In this document: piece after piece, positions 47,375 to 59,435 of the stretch | Numbering within the stretch: the stretch's first letter is position 1 | How the letters are laid out: every line of letters starts with the position of its first letter | NCBI RefSeq assembly: GCF_026210795.1 | Contig: NC_089457.1 | Span: 558,001 to 622,000, forward strand | Length of the DNA: 64,000 bases | DNA from: Rhizophagus irregularis | Lineage: Eukaryota > Glomeromycota > Glomeromycetes > Glomerales > Glomeraceae | Direction of reading: 5' to 3' | The notes under the pieces: generated by a model | What the model saw: only the letters and a program-made list of their open reading frames with translations | The model's database searches: none | Told to the model about the DNA's origin: nothing | Position numbers and translations under genes: made by a program

Positions 47375-48750
47375 ATAATGCCAAATAAATATAGTGATAT
47401 AATGAAATTAATTATACTGCCAAAACTGTCAAATTACAACTTACCAATTACCAAATTATTAAACATTACTAACTGCTAATATATTATTATTATTAATTAA
47501 AAAAAAAAAAATTATTTAACCGATATTCAAAAATTTCAAATAGATAGATATAGTCTAAAAATTATATAGAAAGTTAAAAAATATATAAATTCTAATTTAA
47601 AATTTTTATCTTTAATACACTTTAATAGAACAATAAAATTCTGCAAACAAGAGAATAAGGAACAAAAAAATTACTTTTATATTGCTATTATTTATAAATT
47701 TTCTTCAATTACAAAGAAAAAAAAGTGACATAAAATCTGAAATTTTTTTTTATATAATTTTTTAATCTTTTTAATTACCATTTTTTTTTGATATTTACTT
47801 TTTTATATTTTACATAAATGATTATTATATAAAAAAAATTTTTTATTAAATTGAAGTAAAAAATAATTTGTTAATAAAAACTAGTGTATATTGGAAGTTT
47901 GGAACTTTATAGTAAAAGAAAAATAGCCCAAAAATTAAGTACAATTTTAAGATTTTATTTTTTAATAGTAATATATTAGTTTGTATTTTACTTTTATTAA
48001 TAAGTAATATAAATTTATTAAAAGAAAACTAATACTAATACTTTTGATAAAATGTTTTAATTATTTATAATAAAAAATTAAAATTTATCAATTGCAATCA
48101 ATCTATTAAATAAATAGAATCAAATGTAATTAAAAAGAATTCCAGATATATATAAAACAACTTATAATTTGACTTTACTAATAGAAAAAAAGCAAATTCA
48201 ACCAAATTTGAAATTTTAAAAATCAGTTTTTTGTAATTATCTCATAACTATTGATGAGCTTTATAAAATAAAATAAAAAGTTTATTCATTAAATTTCAAG
48301 ATAATAACAAAAAACTAAAAAAAGTATTAACTTAGTGCAGATCAGTATTTAAAACTATGATTTACTTTTTAGATAAAATAATACAGTAATAAATAATTTA
48401 AATAATTGAAATTGATTTAAAAAAAAAAATGTATAAAGATATTGTTTAAAACTTAAAGTACCAATCTTTTTTCTTTACAACTATCCAATACCAGAACTCT
48501 ACATCATATATCTGATATTAGGTTCTAGGAGCGCCAATCTGCGATAAATAAAACTGTCCTGTTACCCCTGTAATCATAAGAAAGAACATTTAAAACCAAG
48601 ATTTTATTTCGCAAATATGCCAAGGTAAAAGTATTAAAAATACATACTTAATGCGTATGTATCAAGAAAATAACACGAGGTTAATACGCGTTTAGTAATA
48701 CATGATTTCCATTCCATGATTTCCTATTTTAGATAAATTACAAAATAATG

Positions 48751-48797
48751 ATCGCGAAAAAAAAGCGCGATTACTAAATAATTTTTTCCATATATAA
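48751..48797 (+). promoter_or_regulatory. CGCG inverted repeat and TATA-like element of the forkhead gene
   Basis: 48751-48771 is ATCGCG, eight A and one G, then CGCGAT: an inverted repeat with a 9-bp spacer. 48791-48797 is TATATAA, 131 bp before the start codon. CGCG cores in A-rich context resemble MBF/E2F-type cell-cycle sites; function is inferred. Confidence 0.45.
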
Positions 48798-48927
48798 GCC
48801 CTAGGTTTTTCACAGTTTATTTTTTTGCGTTTTCGAGAACCTGACGTAAAAACTAAATTATTAAATTATTTCGTTTACTATAATCAAAATCAATTCAATA
48901 CTCAATTCTTTTTTTAATTTGAAATAA

Positions 48928-50568
48928 ATGGAAAATACCTTTCAAATTTCTAAAATTCAACCCTCAACAACCGGGTTAACAACCTCAAATAATGATTCAA
49001 GTATGCCTGATAATGTCGTTAAGGCATCAAATCAAGTGGCATCTTGGAACGTTGTAAATACGACTGCAACAATAAATACACCGTCTACTAATGTTCAAAC
49101 TCTCCCAAGAAATGTTATATGTAATGCGATCCTTACCAAACGCGTCTCTGATATTACAAATAGTTGTTTTAATTACAAAACTTCGACGTATATTGATCTA
49201 CCCAAATGTACCGATCGATCCATGTGTAATAATGAAAATGTTAATGAATTTAATAAGATACAGACTCCTGTTAATGGTGTGACCAGCTTTAATATACAAG
49301 ATTCTATAAATAAAGTCTCGGAAACTCCTCAAGACATTAATAAAGTACAAACAAATGTTAATTTTTCAACTTCAAATGACGAATCATGCCGAATATCCTC
49401 AAAAGGAATCGTCATGCCTGCAGTTGTCATTCCAGAAGATCCTCGAGGGTCAGTGTCTTTAATAAGACCAAGTTATTTTATACCTGGACAAGCGAAACCA
49501 AAAACCCTCGATGATGAAGGTATAAAAATGATGAAAAGTGGTAATAAAATTTTATTACCTAAATCAGAAGGGTCACAAGGGTTCGTTATTCCGGGATCTC
49601 AAATCCTGATGCAGACGACCAACAAAATGGGGAACGATGAAAATCTTGCACCAAAACCTGATTATTCGTACGCCTCGATGATTTGTCAAGCGATTTTTTC
49701 ATCCTCTGGAAAGAAATCTACTCTTGCGGAAATATATGAGTGGATATGCTCCACTTATCCATTCTTTAAAAGAAATCAACAAGGCTGGAAGGTATTTATT
49801 ACTTCGATTTAATCCTTTAATATCTTTATATATGTATGTACGTATATATTTTTATGCAGAATTCGATCCGCCACAACCTCTCATTGAACGCAGCCTTTGT
49901 TAGAGCCTCACGTGGCGAAGGAGTCACAGGAAAGGGAGGTTACTGGATGGTCGATCCCAAATACGAACGCTATTTTGTAAATGGGCATTTTAAACCGCCC
50001 AGCAGTGAAACCAAGAGCTCTTATAAGAGATCAAAGTTGTTAGACGAAAACGAAATGATCATCACTACCAGTAAAGCCACAGCTGTCGCAAATAAAAAAA
50101 ATGGAACTATACAAAGTCATAAGCAAAGCCATAATCAAGTAGCCCGAGAGAAATTACGACAGATCAAAGATAACATTGAAGCTGCGGTCCAGATTACTCT
50201 CCAATTAAAGGACGAAAAGAATGTTAGTTCCTTAAAGAAAAAGGCCAAAGTTGAAATAGTAAAGAACGTTGAGAAGGTGACGGAAACGATAAACTGCGAG
50301 GGTAAAAACCATTTTTTATAATATTCTGATTAGGGAACTTATTATAATCGTCATATCGAACGAATCGAACATGAGTACAACGGTCTAAAATGACTCATTT
50401 TAACATTTATAATTTACATAAGATATTCCCACAGGTCCAGAAAAGGACAGAGAAAAAATAATGATTGCAGAAGGATGTGATGAGGTTTATCGTAGATATT
50501 ACGACGGTAACGACCCTAACTGGCGGAGTGATGCGGAATTTTTCGCGTCATTTAGCCCATTTTTGTAA
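48928..50568 (+). CDS. Forkhead (winged-helix) transcription factor
   Basis: Exons 48928-49791, 49860-50301 and 50435-50568 give 479 residues. The forkhead domain spans about residues 240-330 and is split by intron 1: DYSYASMICQAIFSSSGKKS, TLAEIYEWICSTYPFFKRNQ, QGWKNSIRHNLSLNAAFVRA, GKGGYWMVDPKYERYF. The recognition helix NSIRHNLSLN is intact, so DNA binding to GTAAACA-like sites is expected. The first 230 residues are Asn/Ser/Thr-rich with no FHA domain, unlike Fkh1/Fkh2 and Fhl1; the C-terminal part has a Lys-rich segment (SSLKKKAKVEIVKN) and a short acidic/aromatic end (SDAEFFASFSPFL). It is nearer to Hcm1/Sep1-style forkheads in plan, but the exact orthologue cannot be told. No FHA domain, so cell-cycle function is a guess. 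Confidence 0.92.
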
Positions 50569-50903
50569 TACTAGAGAGAAATTTTAATATAAGAAAATTA
50601 GTGTTTGCTTAAAAAATTTTTCTCTGCAATTCGAAAAAAATTTTATTTTCAAAATTAATATTAGGGTACATGCAATGAATGATCTGTCGTGAAGGCAAAG
50701 GAAGAACTTAAACAAGAATAAAATAATTTAGCATAGTAATCCTCAATTCCTCATGAGAGAAAGTAAGCAAAATATCTTGGAATCTTTCAACCACAATTAA
50801 ATTTTTTATTGATAAATTGGTATATAAAAGTAAACAACAAAGTTAACAAGAACGGACCGGCCGTTTTGACTGTTCAATTTAATAGTCTCAATAAAAAATC
50901 GAC

Positions 50904-51077
50904 ATGACTAACCTAATGAATTGTGCAAAACTAAGCGATGAACCTACTTCTATAAAGAATATATTTAACAAATGTAATGAATGTATAGGAGGTAAAAATT
51001 TGGAAGATATAAACAATGGATTATATGAATTATATGATAAAATTTTAGACTCTAAAATGATGTTAATATATATATGA
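50904..51077 (+). CDS. Small ORF of 57 codons, unknown
   Basis: Starts at an ATG (MTNLMNCAKLSDEPTSIKNI) and ends at a TGA after YELYDKILDSKMM. The composition is protein-like, with NKCNECIGGKN as its only cysteine-containing part. No family recognised. It may be a truncated first exon or remnant of a larger gene, since the poly(T)/poly(A) region directly follows its stop. Confidence 0.3.
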   Translation: MTNLMNCAKLSDEPTSIKNIFNKCNECIGGKNLEDINNGLYELYDKILDSKMMLIYI

Positions 51078-51281
51078 TATTAATTTTTTCTTCTTTTTTT
51101 TTTCTTAATTTTTTTTTTTTTGTTAAATAATAATGAAGTCAAAAAAAAATTTTTTGCTTTCTATTTTTTATATTGTAATTCGTTGATTAAAGATTATTAT
51201 TAAATGTTTCTATTCAAATACTAAAGATGATATTAGTTTGAATCAAGAAACTTACACAAGAAAAAATTGCAATTTGATTTT

Positions 51282-51509
51282 TTAAAAAACGAGCGGAGTT
51301 TCCAATACAGCTTCTACAACAGCGTTACGACGTCTCAATGCAAAATGTGGAACTGCAATGTCCAATTCATATATGGGAGGTAAAAATGGCTCTGGTGCAG
51401 GAATTTCCACTACAGTGTTTGGTAGTTGGTAACTTTCTATAACGTCCTGTGATAAGTTTGGACTAAAGCCAGAGCTATTAACAGTAACTGTGCTTGTAGA
51501 AGGCAACAT
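51282..51509 (-). CDS. Hypothetical 75-residue protein
   Basis: An ATG-started frame with balanced composition: MLPSTSTVTVNSSGFSPNLS, SYQLPNTVVEIPAPEPFLPP, IYELDIAVPHFALRRRNAVV, ending ETPLVF. Pro/Val-rich and probably extended, with no signal peptide or membrane helix. It looks more like real coding sequence than the surrounding frames, but no homologue is recognised and it could be part of a longer spliced gene. Confidence 0.35.
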   Translation of the reverse strand: MLPSTSTVTVNSSGFSPNLSQDVIESYQLPNTVVEIPAPEPFLPPIYELDIAVPHFALRRRNAVVEAVLETPLVF

Positions 51510-52326
51510 GTTGGTAATTTAACTTGTAAAATTAAATAGTGAAAGAAAAATAAAAGTATTTGTGTTATAAGTGAGTGGAATAAAGGTTGGTTTTTTTTTT
51601 GTATTGTTTTTTTGGTATCGCTTAATGAGAGAGAATCGACTTTATATAGTGATAAAAGAGTTGACAAAGACTTTTTAAATAATAATTTTAGTGGTGACGA
51701 TTTTCTGCAGTAACCCTTTAAGGGAAACTTATGATTCATTGCTGAATAAAAGTATTGGTCATTGATGCACCCTTGTGAACTTATTTGCTCACATTTTGCT
51801 TCACTGAGTAACAAAGAAAACCAAACTATTCAGGTTTTAAAACAAGTAATCATTTCATAACATATGCTCCTCAAAAGCAAAAAAATATTATTGTACCTTT
51901 TAGCTTTTTAGCTTCATGTGTTTATTATTATCAGTTTTATCTTTCTATTAATAAAATTTGTGTACTAGAATTTGTGTACAACATACTTCACGATTTAATT
52001 GTTTAAATTAATTCTATACCGGCTATTACTTTAAATTAATTGTTTCCTTTATTATTACCGTATAAAACTCGTTTTTAGAGTTTATGATGTACAAATTAGC
52101 GGTCAAAAGACCTTAATATAGTCATAATAATTCCTCGTACTATCTACTTTTGTGATGAAAGTAGATTTACCCCCCTTAGCCGATATCGAAATTTAAAGTT
52201 TTTGGGTAACATGTGACTTATGTGGCTTTATTGAAAATCCTTTAACAAAAAGGCGGGAATTTTTCATCAATTTTTTTTTCGGGCTTATCTTTCCTGCTTA
52301 TGCTAAAAGTTTCTAATTAACGAATA

Positions 52327-55300
52327 ATGGCGGCTATTTTTGAAGGAATTGTAGATACGTTCTCTAATATTATACTAGGAGAAAAAGGAACTAAGGGTGA
52401 ATGGGAAAAAGAACACCGTTACAAGTCTTTTGCTTCTGAAAGAGAAGGTTGTCATGTAAAATGGTATGTCGACGGTAAAGACTATTTTTATGCTGTCTCA
52501 GAAGCCCTTATGAGTGCCGAAGAGGAGATTTTCATTGAAGACTGGTGGCTTTCACCTGAACTGGTATATAGCATTCTTGACGCGCAAAAATTTTTCGTGT
52601 CTCTTTTTTTTTAAAAAATGTCAGCTTTTTGTCATTCACGTGTTAAATCACATGACTTATCATTATCATTGAACATAGTATCTTCGCAGACCACCTGCCA
52701 AGAATGAAGAATATCGTCTTGATAATCTTCTTAAAAAGAAAGCACAACAAGGAGTGAAAATTTATGTTGTTCTCTATAAGGAAATGACCCAGGCTTTGAC
52801 TTTGGATTCCAGTCACAGCAAACGTTCTTTGCAGGGTTTGGACAAGAACATTCTTGGTAAGAACTTTCTTACCTTACATTTCATTGATTGATATATGCGA
52901 AAAAATTTTTCTAGTCTTTAATAATAATTAAATTTACGCGTGTAGTGCAAAGACATCCTGACCATGATCTTGGTGGCACTTTCTTTTGGGCGGTAACTGA
53001 TTCATTTTAATCTGCTCAATCAAATTTGTCAACACGATGAGTGTTTTTTGAAATTAATCTTTCTTGTCACGAATTTTTACAATTATTCTATTATGCGATA
53101 ATTTATATATTTAGCATCACGAGGTAAATACTATAAGATTAAAGTGATGATAAAGAAATATCATTAATTAATAACTATTCTTGAAATATAGAAAATTGTA
53201 GTTGTCGATAGAAAAACTGCTTTTATTGGTGGTTTAGATTTGTGCTTCGGTCGTTATGATACATCATCGCATCAACTCGCTGATTTCCAGCAAACTTCTA
53301 AAAATTATTCTATTTGGCCTGGTCAAGATTATTCAAATCCTAGAATTAAGGACTTCTTTGATGGTATTTTATCTATTAATTATAAATATTTCTTTGTTTG
53401 TGTTAGAACCTATACATGCATTTTTTTTATCTATTTCGATCTTTAAATATTTAGTGAAAGTATGGGCACAAGCTTTAATTGATAAAAAAAATACCGCTCG
53501 TATGCCATGGCATGATGTATCTATTGGTTTTGTGAGTATCGCATTTAATTGGACTTCTCAAATATTGTTTATAAAAAATTAAGAAATTATTAATCCTTTT
53601 GCATATATTCACAGGTTGGCAGACCAGTACTTGATGTTGCACGTCATTTTATTCAACGATGGAACTTTATCAAAAAAGAAAAAGCCGAAAACCGTCCCGA
53701 ATATCCAGTTTTGATTGCCATGTCTGATCGACGAAGTGATAAAAAAGATCCTCCAACAGTCAGAAGTTTCGAATATGGTAACAAAAAAATTGATTGTCAT
53801 CCGCATGAGGGTAAATGTAACATTCAAATTATCAGAAGTAGTGCTAAGTGGAGTCATGGACTTGATGAAGTAGAGGTAATATATTAAATTAGTATTTTTA
53901 TTGAATATGTACTTATATACGTATGTAAAAAAAAAAAATCAAATACATATATTTTATAACAGCGTTCAATCCAAAATGCTTACATCGAAATAATTAGCAA
54001 GGCTAAGCACTTCATCTATATTGAAAACCAATTTTTCAGTAAGATTTCAATAAGGTTTATTTTTGCCGTAGGTATAATAAATAATTCAGAATTAATTAAT
54101 GATGTTTTTTTTGGTAGTTACTGCTACGAAAGAAAGTAATGAATATCCCGTAAAAAATCTTATTGGAAAGGTAAAAATTTTAGACTTTTTATTTCAAATA
54201 AACAAATAAACGATATATTTTTAATATATATATCTTATTTATAGGCAATAGTGGAAAGAATTGTTAGGGCTCATAAAAATAAAGAACGATTCAGGATTGT
54301 CGTCGCCATGCCTTTGCTTCCAGCTTTCCCAGCTGAACTTGACTCCAGTGATGCTGGTACTGTTCGGTAAGTGCTTTACTTCAGTTAAATATATAATTCT
54401 TAACCGAATATCAAATTTATTTTCTATTTTGTACAATCAGTCTAGTTATACATTACCAATATCAATCGATTTGTCGAGGTGGACAGTCGATTCTTGAAGT
54501 TTTAAGTAGAGAAGGCGTTGAAAATCCTAGTGATTACATTGAATTTTATGCACTTCGTACTTATGACGAACTAGACTTTGGTGCTATAAAAAAAGGTTTG
54601 GGTGTATTGGATGATGAAAAAAAAGTTGTCAGTTCCGGGGAACAATCTGGTGCGGATCCGGCTATTCCTCAAGCACCTGTTGATCAAGATCCTACTGGCT
54701 CCTACATTACTGAAGAATTGTATATTCATACTAAACTTCTAATTGCTGATGACAGAATTGTCATCTGTGGCTCTGGTGAATAGGAAATCATTTTTGAGAT
54801 TTTATTTATTTTTGAATATATGTTAATTAGTTTTTTTTTTCATTATAGCTAATTTGAATGATAGATCACAAAATGGCGATCACGATTCTGAAATTGCTGC
54901 TGTTGTCGAAGATAAGGATTACATAGACTCCAAGATGGCCGGCAATGATGTATTTGTTCAAAATTTTAAATTCGTTAGTTTGAACGTTTACTCAATTTAT
55001 TTTATCTAATTTTACTTTAGTGGAAAGCCGGAAAGTTTGCAGCCACTTTACGTCGTAAAATCTTCAAAGAACATCTTGGCCTGCATAATGAAACTGATCA
55101 TGAAAGAGTTACTACAGTTTGTTATCCGCCACCGTTAACTATTGATACTTATGATCAGCATGAACTTAATGAACTTGCTAAAGATGATGATAAAGTTTTA
55201 GATCCACTTAGCGATAGTTTCACCAACCTTTGGCGACAAACTGCTAAAGTTAATACAGAGGCTTTTCGTAAAGTGTTCCATTGTGTTCCAGATGATACTG

Positions 55301-55609
55301 GTAATTATAATTTATTAATAATTTAAATAATTTTTACTAATTAGTTTATTTCCAAGTATTATTAACATTATTATAAATATTATTTTAGTTTTAAACTGGG
55401 ATGATTACAAATCGTTCGTTCCAGACAAAAAGAAAGTTTTAACTGGTCACGTTTGTGATCCTGAAAAATTATCCAAAGAAGGAGTCAAGTCTGAATTAAA
55501 TAAAGTAAAGGGTCATTTGGTTCAATTTCCATTGAAATTCATGAGTAAAGAGAGATTGTCAGGATCCGTTGTATTTGATAACGTCACTCCTATGGAAATA
55601 TTTACTTAA
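52327..55609 (+). CDS. Phospholipase D, short form with two HKD motifs
   Basis: Hydrolyses phosphatidylcholine to phosphatidic acid, acting in membrane traffic and signalling. About fourteen exons. The protein begins MAAIFEGIVDTFSNII and soon enters the catalytic part: YAVSEALMSAEEEIFIEDWW, LGGTFFWAHHEKIVVVDRKT and AFIGGLDLCFGRYD (first HKD), ARMPWHDVSIGFVGRPVLDV, HFIYIENQFF, then YIHTKLLIADDRIVICGSAN with LNDRS (second HKD), and a C-terminal domain with VTTVCYPPP, LWRQTAK and LVQFPLKFMSKERLSG. The PX and PH domains of Spo14/PLD1 are not present upstream; this is the short fungal type. The His of the first HKD lies in a 9-nt micro-exon (53115-53123). Both HKD sets are complete, so activity is expected. 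Confidence 0.94.
53115..53123 (+). other. 9-nt micro-exon encoding His-His-Glu of the first HKD motif
   Basis: Preceded by ATATTTAG and followed by GTAAAT, it joins the exon ending at 52992 (TrpAla) to the exon starting at 53192 (LysIleVal) and restores HHEKIVVVDR. Without it the catalytic histidine would be lost while the frame would stay open. Confidence 0.9.
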
Positions 55610-56240
55610 TTTAAAAAAGTTATTTTATATATACAATTATTTACTATTTATTTAAATTATATTCTAAGGAACTGATTCAAGTTACTTCTTTTAAATTAAA
55701 AAAAAAATAAATAAATAAAATATTCAATTATTCTGATCTTTACGTGTTAAATTGGATCATTAATAAATAATCTAATTTATAATTAAAATTATTCTACGTT
55801 AATGTAATAAAATTTCATCCCAAATCTAATATGCATAAATAACTAATTTAATTATTTAATTTAAATATGTACAGCAAAACATGGGACTGTCATACCTTAA
55901 TCTTTATTTAACATAGTAAAAGATGAATGAATTCATTATTAAAATAAAGTGACCCCTCAATTCCCATTACTTAAATTTAAAAATTACAAATTGAGTCAAC
56001 CACCCATGTCCAAAATCACCCAAAATCACAAATATAAATAATAATTTAGCATACTGAAAAACTCGATTAACATAAGCTATTTAAATATTGGAAAATAAAA
56101 AAGTTTTTTTGTACACTAAATTTATGATAACGCGATCGAAAAAGAATAAAAAGAAAAAAGAAAATGTCCTCGCTAAAATAATAATAAACAAACAAACATA
56201 TATATATATATATATAATTGAATGTTTATATAATTGTTCT
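55610..56240. other. Convergent intergenic region, no gene seen
   Basis: The 3' regions of phospholipase D and of the RanBPM-like gene. AT-rich, with a TA run near 56200-56216; otherwise nothing recognisable. Confidence 0.5.
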
Positions 56241-59059
56241 TTACACTAGGCAATCTTTACGCAGATTTACAAAAGCACTAGAACCAACTCCATTTCTTGC
56301 AAGTTCATTAAGAACAACGGAGGATTGTCGGTAAACTCGTTCCAACGGAGGAATAGGAGGTTTTCCTTGTGATACTAGTGGAATGAAAAAATTTAGTGAA
56401 AATTTAGAAAAATTTTTTAATAGTGAATATAGAGAGTCATGAAGGTAGCTAGTACCTAAAATAGCACTATTTAACGCGTTTGCAACTGGTTCTCTACCCG
56501 AAGGATCAAGAAGATATGAAACGACACTATTTCGCGGATCAGTATATGCTAACAGCGAAAATGTTTCCTAAAAAGAAAAATTTTCGTGTAAATTATGTAT
56601 TACATTTCGAAAGTATTAACACGCATATGGTTTAACTAACCTCTAGTGCTTTTTTTATTTCTTCGCGATTATCATCGCGATAATCGTCTTGTAATTCTTG
56701 ACCAAATCGCATGGCAGCCTCAATCATTCCATCTAATCCATTTAACTCTGTTTCGACACCTTTCCGTCGCTTGGATGTTTTTTTCGTTTTAATAAGTGTT
56801 ACTGAACCATCTACTTCTTCAACAGATTCATGATCACTTTGGTAGTCATCAACATCCATTGCATCCATTGCTTCCATTGCATCTGCGTATTCATCATCCC
56901 CTTCTTCTTCTTCAGCCTCTTCTCTTTCTTCGTCCTCATCATCTTCCTCTTCAAGATCATCATCTACGACCTCACCGATGTCTACATCATCATCAACAAC
57001 TTTATCTTCAATTTCGTCATCATCATCCTCTTCTAACATTAAATGATCTTTACCGACCTTTACAACTTCATCATCATCATCATCCGAGCATGTAATCTGG
57101 CTTCCAGCACATAACCCCATCATTTCTATAAATTTACGACAACGAAGTTGGAAAAGTATATCGCCATTAGATGGCAAGACAGAAGGATAAAACGTGTTGG
57201 TTAATTTGATGGCAAAATCTATTTCACCCTTAAGGACAGCATCACGGATCCCTAAAACACAAATTTAAATGTTATTATAAGTGAAATAAATGCGTCACAT
57301 ATATTTTATTAGTTCTATATCTGCATACTCTGCCGGTTAATCATATCCTTATCCGAATCTAAAGATGAATTTTCACTTTCAACACCTTCCATTTCACTGC
57401 TGTCGCCTGACGCAAGTTGAACGGCATCTGTTGAAAATGCCTTTGCAGTTTCACTATATCCATGATGAACTAGATAAGACACAATAAGTTGGTGAACTGT
57501 TGCTGTAAGATTTGTCTCAGAAGCGGCTTGAGAAATAGGTAAAGAGGTCAATGGCGATGAGATTGGTGGCATAGGTTTTGCATTAATAGCATGCCATAAT
57601 CGAGCTTTTTCTTCCTGTTAAATGGTATTTTTAAGAATACTAAACATTGAAATAATACAATTCTATGAAATTGTCTAACCTTCATATAATGCTCAATCGC
57701 GTATTTAAAATTCCTATTGCCAAAATTGACTTCTACAGACTCTCCTTGCGTCCGCAATCCAATCGAAGGATATAGATCACCTTTCAAATCTCGGAATGCA
57801 ATACCTTTTATAATGATAGAAATTGGTGAATTTTTTCTTTTTTCACTTTAATGTACAATAATTCACTTACCTAGATGCTTTCCGTTCTTTGTATAGAATG
57901 CCGTGCCATCTCTGAAATTTAAACAGCATCCAATAGTATCACCTGTCGTAAACGTTGGTCCATATGGTTTACCAGTACCTGAGCAACAAAAAGAATGTCC
58001 GTCGTCTCCATGATAACCCCATGAATCATTTTCCCATCCTATCAACAATAATAAGATCACTATGAAATTAATGTGTGATCACACAAAGATAAAAAAAAAT
58101 TTACCAGGCAATCGATTTAAAGGAACAATTTTTGAACAAAATCCTATCCCAATAAAGCTATGAAAGAATAAAGATTAATGATAATAGCAATAGCAACAGA
58201 ATTGGAGTATATTATAACTATCCCTCACCCGTCTTTTCCCTTGCTTATAACATCAACTTCAAAATAAAATAATCCACATTGTGGAGGCATAGGATGATTA
58301 GCTCTTATTGCAGCAGCATCTATGTCATTCTTTCCTGAGCCTAAATTTGTGTCATGAAAAAATTTGTGTTATTTGAATATGTTCATAGAGTTTTTTTCGA
58401 TCCACTATATCTGATTGTGGCTCATAATAGTTATTGATTCAAAAATAAATTTAATTATCATAAATGTTTCTTCATAACAAATATGAAATGATATAATTGT
58501 TTTAAAATAAAAAATGTAAAAACATTACATTGATTCTAGAAATTCGTTATCCATTTATCTCACCTATATAATTTACTCTAAGTTTGTCAGGATCCACGCT
58601 AAGGTGTGTACATTTATCGTCAACATTCCATGCTGTTGGCAATTCCAAGTTTTCGAGTGGGTCCTTGTCGAATTGACTTTTTTCCGTATTAGAATTATTA
58701 TAATATAGTTCCGCAAAACTTGTATCAGCTAAGTACTCTGGCAGTTTTGGCTTCTGAGTCTTCAACTTTGACTGCTTACTTGACGTGTTTGAGGTCACAG
58801 TTGAAGAAGTTGATAGATTATTATAGTAAGAAGCTCGTGTAGAAGAGCCAGAGGCATAGGATGTCGATGTAAGAGGATATGTTGTAATAGTTGGCCGATA
58901 GTACGGTGCGGAAATCTGAGATAACATGGCGGGTGGTGGATTAGACATTGGATAAGTTGAACTAGACGACGAATTAGACATTAAGGCTAATTGTGCTGCA
59001 GTCGCACTGTTAAAGATATTTCTCCTAGAGGAGATAGAATTTGAAGAGGTATTTGTCAT
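56241..59059 (-). CDS. GID1: RanBPM/Gid1-type protein (SPRY, LisH, CTLH, CRA)
   Basis: The Gid1/Vid30/RanBP9 family is a scaffold of the GID/CTLH ubiquitin ligase. Domain order from the start: a Ser/Thr/Pro-rich tail (about 130 residues), a lead-in [20 protein letters not shown], then the SPRY domain with [45 protein letters not shown] and [20 protein letters not shown]. LisH follows ([20 protein letters not shown]), then CTLH ([17 protein letters not shown] ... [10 protein letters not shown]), a long acidic insert (Asp/Glu runs around 56840-57090), and the CRA end ([36 protein letters not shown]). The acidic insert lies between CTLH and CRA and is longer than usual. The stop is at 56241-56243. 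Substrates in fungi include gluconeogenic enzymes (family knowledge from yeast). Confidence 0.93.
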
Positions 59060-59435
59060 TAACTAAAAAATTTTTTTTTTTTTCGACGAATGCAAGGATC
59101 TTTCAAAGTTAAAAAGTTGAAACAAGAAACGCTTTTATGTACAATGAGTATATCGGATCATAAACTAACTGATAACTTTATTAATGCAACTGCCGCAGTT
59201 TAGCACATGACTTTATTATAAATAAGGAATCAGAATTCAATGAAATAAATTTTTAAAATTTGCAATAAAAATAACCATGTACGGTAGTTACATGGAATGT
59301 CTTTATGATGTTATAATGTATTTAATTAAATACCACCTAAAATAAGGTTTAAACACAATATAAATTGAATATTCTTCACAATGATTATTAAATAATACTA
59401 TACCTCTTCGTTATCGGTTCTTATTCGTAGAATCC
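59060..59435. other. Intergenic region, no gene seen
   Basis: Upstream of the RanBPM-like gene and downstream of the UBE2C-like gene. No structured element recognised. Confidence 0.5.

Larger units (their letters stand above)
46738..48927. other. Intergenic region between GCN5 and the forkhead gene
   Basis: 2.2 kb of AT-rich DNA shared by two divergent genes. It contains CAATTATCATG direct repeats (47040-47090), one weak short coding-like stretch (47131-47374), and the promoter elements upstream of the forkhead gene listed separately. 47500-48600 shows nothing recognisable. Confidence 0.5.
50569..52326. other. Intergenic region with two small ORF candidates
   Basis: Between the forkhead and phospholipase D genes. 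It holds a 57-codon plus-strand ORF and a 75-codon minus-strand ORF, listed separately; the rest shows nothing recognisable. Confidence 0.5.

Noticed and set aside
51437-51814. 125-codon minus-strand frame
   Set aside because: It starts at TTG, overlaps the better ATG-started 75-codon frame in another phase, and is Leu/Ser-rich without family features.
56796-57095. His/Leu-rich plus-strand frame opposite the Gid1 gene
   Set aside because: It is the complement of the acidic Asp/Glu-coding insert and has no independent support.
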